Shown here: positions 52,443 to 61,585 of the stretch, one piece after another
Layout: every line of letters starts with the position of its first letter
Position numbering within the stretch: position 1 is the first letter of the stretch
NCBI GenBank assembly: GCA_041745765.1
Contig: JBGTIH010000001.1
Span: 1 to 64,000 of the forward strand
DNA: 64,000 bases
Source of the DNA: JAHCHG01 sp041745765
GTDB lineage: Bacteria > Acidobacteriota > Blastocatellia > Pyrinomonadales > Pyrinomonadaceae
Direction of reading: 5' to 3'
Notes under the pieces: model-generated
What the model saw: only the letters and a program-made list of their open reading frames with translations
Databases searched by the model: none
What the model was told of the DNA's origin: nothing
Made by a program: the position numbers and the translations under genes

Positions 52443-52486
52443 AGATTCCAGATTCCAGATTTCAGAGAATCTGGAATCTGAAATCT
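52443..52486. repeat. 18-base inverted repeat directly after dnaE
   Basis: An 18-base arm at 52443-52460 (built from AGATTCC repeats) pairs with 52469-52486 with one mismatch around an 8-base loop. It begins two bases after the dnaE stop codon. There is no T-run on the minus strand, so it is more likely an mRNA-stability element or a REP-like repeat than a classical terminator. Related TTCAGATTCC words occur at about 49677. Confidence 0.8.
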
Positions 52487-52487
52487 T

Positions 52488-55400
52488 TTAAAGAAACCAT
52501 TTAACCATACAGCCTTTTTCCCTTAAATCTTGTTCAAGCTGGCTTGAGCCTTGAATTCTAAGCGGTTGTGCATTTATTTTAAGAGAAATCCCTTGTTTAA
52601 CGGCAAAATTCAGATCAACAGTGCATTTACCCTGACTGCGGCTGAGTATCTGAAAAACTTCTTCGAGAAAACTCTCGTCAATTTTATCAGTCGGCAGACT
52701 TATTAAAACATTCCGGGCTTTTAACGGAACGGCATCGGCGAGTTTTTTGACATCCTCCAAAACTATCGTTATCTCCTGCCCTTCGCTCGATTCGACTTTG
52801 CCGTCAACAATTAATAGTTCTTCTTCCTTCAGACAATCTGTAAATCTCGTATAAGCTTCCGACCAAGCCAGACATTTTACAGCCGTTGATTGATCTTCTA
52901 ATCTGAAAAGACAGAACTGATTGCCTTTTTTACTGTGCCTGACCTGAAACCCCGCAACAATTCCGGCAATCGTTATCCGGTCTCCGGCTTTTATTTCCTC
53001 ATAGTCGGCAATATTCAGAATTTGCAAATCTTTTAAGATACTTTGAAACTCATCGAGCGGATGCGAGGATAAATAAAAACCGACGGCGTTTTTCTCGTGA
53101 TCTGAAAGCTCTTTCTGCGTCCATTCGGGTACGGAGGGCAATTCGCCTTCAAAGTCTGTCTTTTCGGCTTCCTGCACGCCGAAAAGACCCGTCTGCCCCT
53201 TTAATATATCATTCCAGCTTCGCTGACCGTGCGAGATTGCCGCATTTACCCCGGAAAAAAGTTTAGCCCGCCAGAGATTAACAGATGTTTCCGTCGGTTT
53301 TAAAGTATCAAAAGCTCCGGCTGTAATAAGGCTCTCCAGCGCACGGCGATTCACCGCGCCCTGTTCTATCCGGGAAGTAAAATTAAAAAGGGAAGTGAAT
53401 TTTCCTTTTTCCGCACGGGCTTTGATAATTGCCTCGACACTGTTAGTCCCGATTCCTTTGATCGCGCTCAAACCGAATCGTACGGCGTTATTCAGAGGCG
53501 TAAAACCGACTCCGCTTTCATTTATATCCGGGGGCAGCAATTGCAGTCCGGCGGAACGCAGTTCGTTAGAGTATTTGTAAATCTTTGAGGTGTCGTCGGA
53601 CTCATTAGATAAAACAGATGCATAAAAATAAGCAGGATAGTGTGCTTTAAGATAAGCAGTCTGGTAAGCGAGGTAAGCATACGCCACACTATGACTTCGG
53701 TTAAAGCCGTAATCGGCAAATTGTGCCATCAGGCTGAAAATTTCTTCTGCTTTTTCTTTTTCGATTCCGCGCGAAACCGACCCGCTCACAAATTTCTCGG
53801 CGTGAACCGCCATTTCCTCTCGCTTCTTTTTGCCCATCGCCCGCCGCATCATATCAGCTTCGCCGAGTGTATATCCGGCAAGCTTCTGGGCAAGCTGCAT
53901 AATTTGTTCCTGATAGACAAGGATTCCGTAGGTATTTCTCAGAATCTCTTCCATTTCGGGGATGATATACTTGACTTTTTTCTCCCCGCGATGTCTTGAA
54001 ATAAAATCATCAACCATTCCGCCGTCAAGAGGTCCCGGACGATACAGAGCATTTAATGCCGCCAGATCTTCCAGTTCTTTAGGCTTCAGGCGCTGGCAAA
54101 TTTGCCTCATACCGGAGGATTCAAATTGAAATATGGCTTCTGTCCTGCCTTCTGCAAAAAGATCAAGCGCCTTCCGGTCATCGAGCGGTATCTGACTCCA
54201 ATCAATCTCGATTCCCGTGCTTTGTTTAAGCGTTTTTAAGCAATCGCTTATAATTGTTAAAGTTGTTAATGCAAGAAAATCCATCTTAAGCATCCCGACT
54301 TTTTCGAGATCGCCCATCGTATATTGACTGGTCAATTCATTCTTGCCGGAAAGCGCGACCGGAACCAATTCATAGAGCGGTTTCGGCGAAATAACGACAC
54401 CCGCCGCGTGTACCGAGGAATGTCTGGCACATCCCTCAATTCGTAAAGCTAAATCTACAACTTCTTTGACTTGCGGATCGTTTTCAATCAATTTGCTTAA
54501 ATCTGCAACTTGTTCGATGGCTTTTGAAATACTGATATTTCTGCCGCGAACCGGCGGCGGAATGAGTTTCGCAATTTTTTCGACATCGCCGTAAGGCATA
54601 TTCAAAGCCCGCCCGACATCTTTAATCGCCGCCTTTGATGCCATCGTTCCGAAGGTTACAATCTGACAGACCGATTCCCGTCCGTACAACTCCGAAACGT
54701 GATTGATCACATCCGCCCGCCCGCGTACGCAGAAATCTATATCAATATCGGGCATCGAAACTCTTTCGGGATTGAGGAATCTTTCAAATAATAAATCATA
54801 TTGTAACGGATCAACATCCGTAATTCCCAGACAATATGCCACCAGCGAACCTGCCGCCGAACCGCGTCCCGGTCCGACTGGAATTCCTTGTTCAATGGCA
54901 TATTTGATAAAATCCCAGACAATCAGAAAATATCCGGGAAATTTCATATCCGTAATCGTCGAAATTTCGGTATTGATCCGGGCGGTATAATCTTCATACG
55001 AGTATTTTAAATTTTCTTTTCTCTGAAGCGGTTCCCATACGGTCTTTTTTCTCTGCTCAAAACCCTCCATGACGACTTCTTTAAAATACTCTTCTGTCGT
55101 AGTGCAATTATTTCCTGCGGGAATCGGAAAATCAGGCAGTTCCAGATTATCTTCCAGAGGAATTTCCACCTGACACATTTCAGCGATTTTCAAAGTATTG
55201 GTTAGAGCCTCCGGCAACTCTCTGCCGAATAAGTTCCACATATCTTCCGCCGAGCTTAAATGATAGTTTTGAGCCTCAAAAACGGTGCGCGTGCTGTCAA
55301 AGACCGTCTTAGTTTCGCCGATGCACATTAAAACCTCGTGCGCCTTGGCATCTTCGATTGAAATATAATGCGTATCATTGGTCGCAACCAGCGGAATTCC

Positions 55401-56033
55401 TGTCTGTTTGGACAAATTTATGATTTTTTTTCGAATATTCTTCTCTTTATCGAGTCCGTGATCCTGTACTTCTATGTAAAAATTATTCGTACCGAATATA
55501 TCTTTAAATTTTTCTGCCGTTTGCAAGGCTTTTTCGCTGTTTTCCCGATGCAGATAATGCCAGATTGCACCTTCAAAACCGGATGAAAGAGCAATCAGCC
55601 CCTTGCTTTTTTCGGCTAAGATATCTAAGTCTATCCGCGGTTTATGATGAAAACCTTCGGTATATGCCTTTGAAGCCAGATATGCCAAATTTAAATAACC
55701 TTCAAAATCTTTTGCCAGAAGGACAATTCGGTAATACGGGCGTTCACCGGCTTCGAGCGGCACGCCTTTTTCTAAGCGGCTGCCGAAGGTCAGATAGGCT
55801 TCATAGCCGATTATCGGGTGAAGTCCGCTGTATTTCATCGCGTTGTAAAATGAGATCGCCCCGAACATATTTCCGTAATCAGTTATCGCACAGGCTTTCA
55901 TATCTAATTCCTTCAGAGCGTTTGTCAGAGGTTTGAGTTGGATTGTGCTTTGTAAAAGGCTATAATCTGAATGTACATGCAGATGCACAAAATCTCTGGA
56001 TTTGAAGTCTAATTTTGCTGTTTCTTTTTGCAT
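52488..56033 (-). CDS. dnaE: DNA polymerase III alpha subunit
   Basis: 1181 residues, the size of DnaE1. An N-terminal PHP domain has FVHLHVHSDYSLLQS (about 16-30). The palm contains the catalytic aspartates in MPDIDIDFCVRGR (about 422-434) after GRGSAAGSLVAY, and thumb and fingers have FEARF-like LLFERFLNPERVSMP and YQEQIMQLAQKLAGYTLGEAD. Then come the helix-hairpin-helix region and an OB domain (ITIAGIVAGFQVRHSKKGNQ). It is the replicative polymerase. Its start is only 27 bases from that of miaB on the other strand. Confidence 0.97.
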   Translation of the reverse strand: MQKETAKLDFKSRDFVHLHVHSDYSLLQSTIQLKPLTNALKELDMKACAITDYGNMFGAISFYNAMKYSGLHPIIGYEAYLTFGSRLEKGVPLEAGERPYYRIVLLAKDFEGYLNLAYLASKAYTEGFHHKPRIDLDILAEKSKGLIALSSGFEGAIWHYLHRENSEKALQTAEKFKDIFGTNNFYIEVQDHGLDKEKNIRKKIINLSKQTGIPLVATNDTHYISIEDAKAHEVLMCIGETKTVFDSTRTVFEAQNYHLSSAEDMWNLFGRELPEALTNTLKIAEMCQVEIPLEDNLELPDFPIPAGNNCTTTEEYFKEVVMEGFEQRKKTVWEPLQRKENLKYSYEDYTARINTEISTITDMKFPGYFLIVWDFIKYAIEQGIPVGPGRGSAAGSLVAYCLGITDVDPLQYDLLFERFLNPERVSMPDIDIDFCVRGRADVINHVSELYGRESVCQIVTFGTMASKAAIKDVGRALNMPYGDVEKIAKLIPPPVRGRNISISKAIEQVADLSKLIENDPQVKEVVDLALRIEGCARHSSVHAAGVVISPKPLYELVPVALSGKNELTSQYTMGDLEKVGMLKMDFLALTTLTIISDCLKTLKQSTGIEIDWSQIPLDDRKALDLFAEGRTEAIFQFESSGMRQICQRLKPKELEDLAALNALYRPGPLDGGMVDDFISRHRGEKKVKYIIPEMEEILRNTYGILVYQEQIMQLAQKLAGYTLGEADMMRRAMGKKKREEMAVHAEKFVSGSVSRGIEKEKAEEIFSLMAQFADYGFNRSHSVAYAYLAYQTAYLKAHYPAYFYASVLSNESDDTSKIYKYSNELRSAGLQLLPPDINESGVGFTPLNNAVRFGLSAIKGIGTNSVEAIIKARAEKGKFTSLFNFTSRIEQGAVNRRALESLITAGAFDTLKPTETSVNLWRAKLFSGVNAAISHGQRSWNDILKGQTGLFGVQEAEKTDFEGELPSVPEWTQKELSDHEKNAVGFYLSSHPLDEFQSILKDLQILNIADYEEIKAGDRITIAGIVAGFQVRHSKKGNQFCLFRLEDQSTAVKCLAWSEAYTRFTDCLKEEELLIVDGKVESSEGQEITIVLEDVKKLADAVPLKARNVLISLPTDKIDESFLEEVFQILSRSQGKCTVDLNFAVKQGISLKINAQPLRIQGSSQLEQDLREKGCMVKWFL

Positions 56034-56060
56034 AAATTTTATATTTTTAACTGTTTCACT

Positions 56061-57386
56061 ATGAAAAAAGTTTATCTCGAAACTTTCGGCTGTCAGATGA
56101 ATGTTTCAGACTCTGAAAGAATCGCAAGTGTTTTGAAATCAGAAGGTTTCGAAATTACCGCGTCCGAAGATGAAGCCGAAATTGTTTTAATTAATACCTG
56201 TTCCGTCAGAGAAAAAGCCGAACAGAAACTTTACACACGAGTCGGTCAGATTCGCAAGCCGCCAAACTCTAAAAAGATGGTCGGCGTTCTCGGCTGTGTC
56301 GCCCAGCTGGAAGGCGAAACTCTCTTTCAGCAAAATCGCGGAATTGACTTTGTACTCGGCACAAAAGCCGTCGGACGTATTTCCAAAACAATCGAAAAAG
56401 TTCTCGACGGCGGAAAAAATGTCTTAGATTTAGGCGAAAGAGAAAGTGTCTATGATTGGTCTGTTGACAAAAATTACAGACATTCGCCGTACATCGGTTT
56501 TGTACCAATTATAGAAGGCTGTAATAAATTTTGCACATACTGTATAGTGCCTTTTTCCAGAGGCAGGGAAAAAAGTCTTACGGCAGCGGAAATCATCCGA
56601 CAAGTCTTAAAATTACGCGGCGAAGGTGTCAAAGAAATTCATCTTATCGGGCAAAATGTGAACAGTTACCGTCCGAAAACTGACTCCGGTCTTGAACATT
56701 TTTCCGGCGCAACGCCTTTTTCGAGACTGCTCCGGGCAGTTGCCGCCACCGGAGTCGAACGTATAAAATTTAATACGTCTTTTCCCAGAGATTTTCACGA
56801 AGACATTGTTGATGCAATAAACGAAAATGAAAATTTATGTAATTGGGTGCATCTACCAGTCCAATCCGGCAGCAATAATATCTTGAAAGCGATGCGTCGC
56901 GGACACACCATCGAAAACTATTTTAAGCGAATTGACAAAATTAAATCTTCGCCGCGAAAAATTTCGCTGACAACCGACATAATTGTCGGGTTTCCGTATG
57001 AAACGCTCGAAGATTTTTATTTGACAATTGATGCCGTAAAGTATTGCGAATATGACAGCGCATATATTTTTAAATACTCGCCGCGACCGGGAACACCCGC
57101 CTTTCAGATGGTTGATAATGTTTCAGATGAAGAAAAAACTAGAAGATTTATTGAGCTTGAGTCGGTTCAAAAACAAAATCAATTCAATGCTTTACAGAGT
57201 TATCTTAACAGGGAAGTTGAAGTTTTAGTTGAAAAAATTTCGACGAGAAAGGATAATGAATACTCCGGTCATACGACCTGTCATAAAGTTGTTAATTTCT
57301 TTTGTTCAGAAGATTTGTTGGGAAAAATTGTCAAAGTTAAAATAACCGAAGCCAAGTCTTTTACCTTGCACGGTGAAATTTGCTAA
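56061..57386 (+). CDS. miaB: tRNA-2-methylthio-N6-dimethylallyladenosine synthase
   Basis: 441 residues from ATG 56061 (MKKVYLETFGC); an in-frame start at 56028 would run into the dnaE 5' end. It is a radical-SAM methylthiotransferase acting on A37 of tRNAs. The auxiliary cluster ligands are Cys11, Cys47 and Cys79; the radical-SAM cluster ligands are Cys154, Cys158 and Cys161 (EGCNKFCTYCIV). A TRAM domain occupies the last ~65 residues. All six cysteines are present. Confidence 0.95.
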   Translation: MKKVYLETFGCQMNVSDSERIASVLKSEGFEITASEDEAEIVLINTCSVREKAEQKLYTRVGQIRKPPNSKKMVGVLGCVAQLEGETLFQQNRGIDFVLGTKAVGRISKTIEKVLDGGKNVLDLGERESVYDWSVDKNYRHSPYIGFVPIIEGCNKFCTYCIVPFSRGREKSLTAAEIIRQVLKLRGEGVKEIHLIGQNVNSYRPKTDSGLEHFSGATPFSRLLRAVAATGVERIKFNTSFPRDFHEDIVDAINENENLCNWVHLPVQSGSNNILKAMRRGHTIENYFKRIDKIKSSPRKISLTTDIIVGFPYETLEDFYLTIDAVKYCEYDSAYIFKYSPRPGTPAFQMVDNVSDEEKTRRFIELESVQKQNQFNALQSYLNREVEVLVEKISTRKDNEYSGHTTCHKVVNFFCSEDLLGKIVKVKITEAKSFTLHGEIC

Positions 57387-57407
57387 AATTCTAATTCTGA
57401 GGTCACA

Positions 57408-57881
57408 ATGCTAGTTGAAGTAAAAATCGGTGCTTTAATAATGGATCCAAATACGAATACACCAATCGTCGTACTGAAAGGTGTTGATTCCGAAACAATT
57501 CTGCCTATTTGGGTTGGCGCGTTTGAAGCTAATGCCATTGCTCTGGAAATTGAGAAAATTGTTCCGCAGAGACCGATGACGCACGATTTACTACGGAATT
57601 TTATAATTGAAAGCGGTCTCCATGCTTCAAAAGTAATTATTACCGATTTGCTCGACAATACCTTCTATGCATTGATTGAACTCGTTGATAAAAATGGTGA
57701 GATTCTAATCTTGGATGCACGTCCTTCCGATGCCATCGCTATAGCTCTGCGTTTGGATTGTTCAATTTTTGTAGAACAGAAAGTTATTGATTTATCGGCA
57801 ACCGTAGCACAGACCGATCCCGAATTTGGAACCGAAGATTCAAATGTAACAGCCGAAGAGTGGCCTGATTTAATCGGATAA
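57408..57881 (+). CDS. Bifunctional nuclease family protein (DUF151)
   Basis: 157 residues: MLVEVKIGALIMDPNTNTPI, VVLKGVDSETILPIWVGAFEANAIALEIE, RPMTHDLLRNFI, and LDARPSDAIAIALRLDCSIFV. These are the DUF151/BFN core motifs, with the conserved acidic and RPSDAIALA residues. Members show RNase and DNase activity in plants and are widespread in bacteria. It follows miaB by 21 bases and precedes parA by 25, so it is probably co-transcribed with both. Confidence 0.92.
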   Translation: MLVEVKIGALIMDPNTNTPIVVLKGVDSETILPIWVGAFEANAIALEIEKIVPQRPMTHDLLRNFIIESGLHASKVIITDLLDNTFYALIELVDKNGEILILDARPSDAIAIALRLDCSIFVEQKVIDLSATVAQTDPEFGTEDSNVTAEEWPDLIG

Positions 57882-57906
57882 TAAAATTATCTCAAAAAAA
57901 CTAAAA

Positions 57907-58662
57907 ATGATAACTGTTATAGCTAACCAAAAGGGCGGAGTTGGAAAAACGACTACGGCGATAAATCTTGCCGCCGCCTGCGCTCTAAAAGGTAAGAGAG
58001 TGCTGCTAATTGATCTCGATCCGCAAGGGAACAGTTCGCTTTCTTTCATCGAACCACAGGAAATTACTGACAGCGCGTTTGAACTTTTTACAGAGATTAC
58101 AGAGCCTTGGGAAAGTTTTATATATCCGACCGGCGTTAAAAAACTTGACATAGTTCCGGCGAAAATAAACCTTGCTAAACTAGAGCCGAAACTGGTCGGT
58201 GATTTCGAGGCGATTTTTCGTCTGCGCGACCGGATTGATCAAATTCGAGAGAAATACGATTTTATTTTTATTGATACGCCGCCGACGCTCGGTTTAATTA
58301 CCGTCAATGCGCTGGTTGCGGCTAATAATGTTTTGATTCCGATCCAATCTTCTTATTTTGCACTCGAAGGCACGGATGATCTTCTGGAAACAATCGAAAA
58401 AGTCCGTTCGCGCCCAAATCCTGAATTGGCTATTTTAGGGGTGCTTGTTACTCTATTCGATAAACGCACGGCACTTTCAAAAGATGTTGAGGAACATATC
58501 CGTAAAGTTTTCGGGGATAAGACATTTAAGACGATTATTACAAGAAGCGTGAGGCTCGAAGAATCGCCTGCCCACAAAGAAGCAATTTTTAGTTACGCCC
58601 CGAATTCTTCCGGTGCAAACGAGTATAAAAAATTATGTCTGGAGGTTTTGAAACGTGTCTAA
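57907..58662 (+). CDS. parA: Chromosome partitioning ATPase ParA (Soj)
   Basis: 251 residues with deviant Walker A KGGVGKTT (9-16), A' LLIDLDPQGNSSLSF, Walker B FIFIDTPPTLGL and the conserved SSYFALEGTDDLLETI. It has no N-terminal DNA-binding helix-turn-helix extension, so it is the chromosomal (type Ia short) Soj form. It works with ParB on parS sites to segregate origins. It overlaps parB by eight bases. This location may be close to the replication origin, though no dnaA or oriC is in the window. Confidence 0.95.
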   Translation: MITVIANQKGGVGKTTTAINLAAACALKGKRVLLIDLDPQGNSSLSFIEPQEITDSAFELFTEITEPWESFIYPTGVKKLDIVPAKINLAKLEPKLVGDFEAIFRLRDRIDQIREKYDFIFIDTPPTLGLITVNALVAANNVLIPIQSSYFALEGTDDLLETIEKVRSRPNPELAILGVLVTLFDKRTALSKDVEEHIRKVFGDKTFKTIITRSVRLEESPAHKEAIFSYAPNSSGANEYKKLCLEVLKRV

Positions 58663-59527
58663 GAGAGGTCTGCCGAGCGGCGTTAAAATGCGTCACGATT
58701 CTCACTATGTTGAGGAATTAACCAGAAATTACCGGTCTATCGGTAAAACTCTACCGATTGATAAACTCATTCCGAACCCCGAACAACCGCGTGTGGAAAT
58801 CGGTGATTTAAGTGAATTATCAGACTCAATCCGGCAAAAAGGCGTTTTAGAACCGATTCTGGTCAAACCTAACAAGAAAGAAGGCACGTGGATGATTATC
58901 GCCGGCGAGAGACGCTGGCGAGCGGCAAATCTTGCCGGACTGGATGAGGTTCCGTGCATCGAACTCGATCTGGACGATAAATCAATTGCCGAGATCGCTC
59001 TGATCGAAAATCTGCAAAGAAAGGATTTAACCATCTGGGAAGTCGCCGACGGTCTGGCTTTTTTAAGTGAAAAATTTAACTACACACACGAAGAAATCGC
59101 CAAACAAATCGGCAAAAGCCGCACAACCGTTACCGAATCTCTAACTATTGCAGGACTTCCTGAATCAATCCGCGCAAAGTGCCGCACAGCTGAAATTAAT
59201 GCCAAATCGGCTTTACTCGAAATTGCCAGACAATTTGATGAAGACGCAATGCATCTTTTTATTGATAAAATTACGGGCGAAAATTTAACCCGTAAAGAAA
59301 TCCGCCAAAAAGCGCGACCGCAGTCTGAAAAGCAAAAATCAGTTTCATCTAAAAAAACACCGCAGCCAAAAACATCACCGGAAAATACTTTTTCATTTTC
59401 TTCTGATGAAAATGATTTCGATTTAGAAATCATTTTCCACGGTGAAAACGAATTAAACGACAAAATTATTCTGCGGGCTTTGAAAGAAGTTTTTGATAAG
59501 ATAAAGAATCAAAGTTTAATTTCATAA
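58655..59527 (+). CDS. parB: Chromosome partitioning protein ParB
   Basis: 290 residues starting at GTG 58655, with GGAGG upstream. The N-terminal CTPase domain has IIAGERRWRAANLAG (82-95) and LIENLQRKDLTIWE (116-129). The helix-turn-helix for parS binding is YTHEEIAKQIGKSRTTVTESL. A Lys/Ser/Pro linker (about 222-250) leads to a short C-terminal dimerisation region. It lacks an obvious ParA-stimulating Arg/Lys N-terminal patch apart from MSKRGLPSGVKMR, which fits the usual location. Confidence 0.95.
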   Translation: MSKRGLPSGVKMRHDSHYVEELTRNYRSIGKTLPIDKLIPNPEQPRVEIGDLSELSDSIRQKGVLEPILVKPNKKEGTWMIIAGERRWRAANLAGLDEVPCIELDLDDKSIAEIALIENLQRKDLTIWEVADGLAFLSEKFNYTHEEIAKQIGKSRTTVTESLTIAGLPESIRAKCRTAEINAKSALLEIARQFDEDAMHLFIDKITGENLTRKEIRQKARPQSEKQKSVSSKKTPQPKTSPENTFSFSSDENDFDLEIIFHGENELNDKIILRALKEVFDKIKNQSLIS

Positions 59528-59625
59528 AGTATCAATATAACATAATCTTTATTATCAGACGCAGATGATATATTCTATTAATCATTCCCTTGTGATATCT
59601 GTAGATTATTCAATAGTTTGGAATT

Positions 59626-60147
59626 ATGGGAATCGAAAAAATCCTGAAATCGGCATCAATCCTTTTTGCATTTGTCTTATTCTCTGTTTGTATAATGCTT
59701 TGGGGCGAGATAAAGGGTTTTGAGCAAGGTATGTTGGCGGCATCCGGCATTGAAGATTGGGAAAGCATAACTCAGAATTTTTCGGTTTCCGGACCTAATT
59801 TCTTTGAATCCGTTATTGAAAAATACATTCTTTTAGCGGTATTTTTTTGTGTTTATCTATATGGAAAAATAGCAGTTAAAAGCCTTTTAACTCATTACAT
59901 TTCTTTCACTTCATTAGGGATTATTATTTTTTTGTATTGGAGACTTTTACAATTCAAATATGGGATTGATGAAACAGCTGTTCTTTTTTATCGCAAATGG
60001 CTGACCAAATCAATTTCGCTGGATTGGGTATGTCTTTTAATGACAATGGTTTTGATTGTTTTCCAAGTAGCGTCTTTAGCTTCGATTTATCTAAAAAATA
60101 AAATCCCAACAACTGATAACAATGAACAATTAGGAATATCCGGTTAG
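59626..60147 (+). CDS. Small multi-pass membrane protein, unknown function
   Basis: 173 residues with four predicted membrane helices at about 8-27, 65-84, 88-107 and 138-158, and a short polar C-terminus. No motif or family is recognised. The upstream sequence has no strong ribosome-binding site (GTTTGGAATT). It sits between parB and metK with about 100 bases on either side. AT-rich codon use. Confidence 0.6.
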   Translation: MGIEKILKSASILFAFVLFSVCIMLWGEIKGFEQGMLAASGIEDWESITQNFSVSGPNFFESVIEKYILLAVFFCVYLYGKIAVKSLLTHYISFTSLGIIIFLYWRLLQFKYGIDETAVLFYRKWLTKSISLDWVCLLMTMVLIVFQVASLASIYLKNKIPTTDNNEQLGISG

Positions 60148-60178
60148 CCTTTGTAATTTTAATAAAACCTTCTTTACT

Positions 60179-60207
60179 TTGACACTCATTTAATAAAGCG
60201 GTAAAAT
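60179..60207 (+). promoter_or_regulatory. Strong sigma-70-type promoter for metK
   Basis: A perfect TTGACA (60179-60184), a 17-base spacer and TAAAAT (60202-60207) lie 61 bases before the metK start codon. This is the best -35/-10 pair in the window. Confidence 0.75.
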
Positions 60208-60268
60208 TTTCGTTTTGTTATCTATTACAATTTAAAATCTATTTATATAAAAAAGGAGTTGCAAATAA

Positions 60269-61438
60269 TTGAGTAACACAAATTTTCTATTTACTTCCGA
60301 ATCCGTAACGGAAGGACACCCGGATAAAATCGCCGATCAAATTTCAGACGCTGTTTTGGACGCAATCTTAGCACAAGACCCGACTGCCAGAGTCGCGTGT
60401 GAAACCCTGGTAACCACCGGTCTTGCCGTTCTGGCGGGTGAAATCACAACCACCGCCGACGTTAATTATCAGAAGATCGTGCGCGATACGATTCATGAGA
60501 TCGGTTACAACAACGCACTTTTCGGTTACGACAGCAACACCTGTTCGGTGTTGAACGCCCTCGGCACACAATCGCCGGACATTGCTCAAGGCGTTGACAC
60601 GGGCGGAGCGGGCGATCAGGGTTTGATGTTTGGTTTCGCTTGTAACGAAACACCGGAATTGATGCCTCTGCCGATTCAGTTGGCGCATAATTTGACGAGA
60701 AAGCTCTCCAATGTCCGCCGCAGCGGCGAACTTCCCTATCTGCGTCCCGACGGCAAATCGCAAGTAACCATCGAATACCGCGACGGCAAACCGTTTCGCG
60801 TTGAAGCAGTCGTTATTTCAACCCAGCACGCTGACGACATCACTACTGAACAGCTGCGCGAAGATATTCTGGAAAAGGTTATCAAAACAACCGTTCCGGC
60901 TGATCTGCTGGACGAAAACACCAAATTTCACATCAACCCGACCGGACGTTTTGTCACCGGCGGTCCGATGGGCGATGCCGGTCTCACCGGACGCAAGATC
61001 ATCGTTGACACATACGGCGGCTATGCACCGCACGGCGGCGGCGCGTTTTCGGGCAAAGACCCAACGAAGGTTGACCGTTCGGCGACCTATATGGCGCGTT
61101 ATATCGCCAAAAACATCGTGGCGGCAGGTTTAGCCGATAAATGTACAGTTCAATTGGCATACGCCATCGGCGTTGCCGAACCCGTTTCGGTGCTGGTTGA
61201 TTCACACGGCACGGGGCAGGTTGATGACGACAAACTTGCCGAATTGGTTCGGTATAATTTCGTACTTACGCCAAAAGGTATTATCGAAACTTTGGACCTG
61301 CGCCGACCGATCTTTAATGCGACCTCGAAGTTCGGACATTTCGGACGCACTAATGATGAATTCAGCTGGGAAAGAACAGACAAAAAAGATGCTCTTTTGA
61401 ACTCTTTGAGCGCGACCAACGGAACAGCTGGAGCTTAA
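60269..61438 (+). CDS. metK: S-adenosylmethionine synthetase
   Basis: 389 residues. It starts at TTG 60269; AAGGAG is 10 bases upstream, and no ATG is available nearby, so the rare start is likely real. It makes SAM from methionine and ATP. Motifs are FTSESVTEGHPDKIADQISD (methionine/ATP site), the hexapeptide GAGDQG with LMFG, FHINPTGRFVTGGPMGDAGL, GRKIIVDTYGGYAPHGGGAFSGKDPTKVDRS (signature 2; conserved GGGAFSGKD) and a FGHFGR end. It is expressed from the strong promoter at 60179. A hairpin separates it from ahcY. Confidence 0.96.
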   Translation: MSNTNFLFTSESVTEGHPDKIADQISDAVLDAILAQDPTARVACETLVTTGLAVLAGEITTTADVNYQKIVRDTIHEIGYNNALFGYDSNTCSVLNALGTQSPDIAQGVDTGGAGDQGLMFGFACNETPELMPLPIQLAHNLTRKLSNVRRSGELPYLRPDGKSQVTIEYRDGKPFRVEAVVISTQHADDITTEQLREDILEKVIKTTVPADLLDENTKFHINPTGRFVTGGPMGDAGLTGRKIIVDTYGGYAPHGGGAFSGKDPTKVDRSATYMARYIAKNIVAAGLADKCTVQLAYAIGVAEPVSVLVDSHGTGQVDDDKLAELVRYNFVLTPKGIIETLDLRRPIFNATSKFGHFGRTNDEFSWERTDKKDALLNSLSATNGTAGA

Positions 61439-61447
61439 AACTATTTA

Positions 61448-61513
61448 AAAATGGCAAACTGTTTGATTGTGAATAATTTAGAATTTCATTCACAAAAATC
61501 GGTTTGCCATTTT
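61448..61513 (+). terminator. Long hairpin between metK and ahcY
   Basis: AAAATGGCAAAC (61448-61459) pairs with GTTTGCCATTTT (61502-61513), and an inner TTGTGAAT/ATTCACAA stem extends the hairpin. The trailing T-run is short. It can terminate metK transcripts or attenuate read-through into ahcY, for which I see no separate promoter. Confidence 0.75.
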
Positions 61514-61585
61514 CTACATTAAAATTAGAAGGATTTTTATAAAAATAAAAAAAATAAAAAAAATATGGCACAAGAAGGATTATCA

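Noticed and set aside
56051..56067. TGTTTCAC followed by TATGAAAAA, resembling a parS site near parAB
   Set aside because: Only the left half matches the parS consensus; the right half lacks the palindrome and covers the miaB start codon.
60148..60268. Possible SAM riboswitch before metK
   Set aside because: No recognisable SAM-I, SAM-II or SAM/SAH core could be folded by eye in this 121-base leader, and the promoter at 60179 leaves only about 55 bases of leader.
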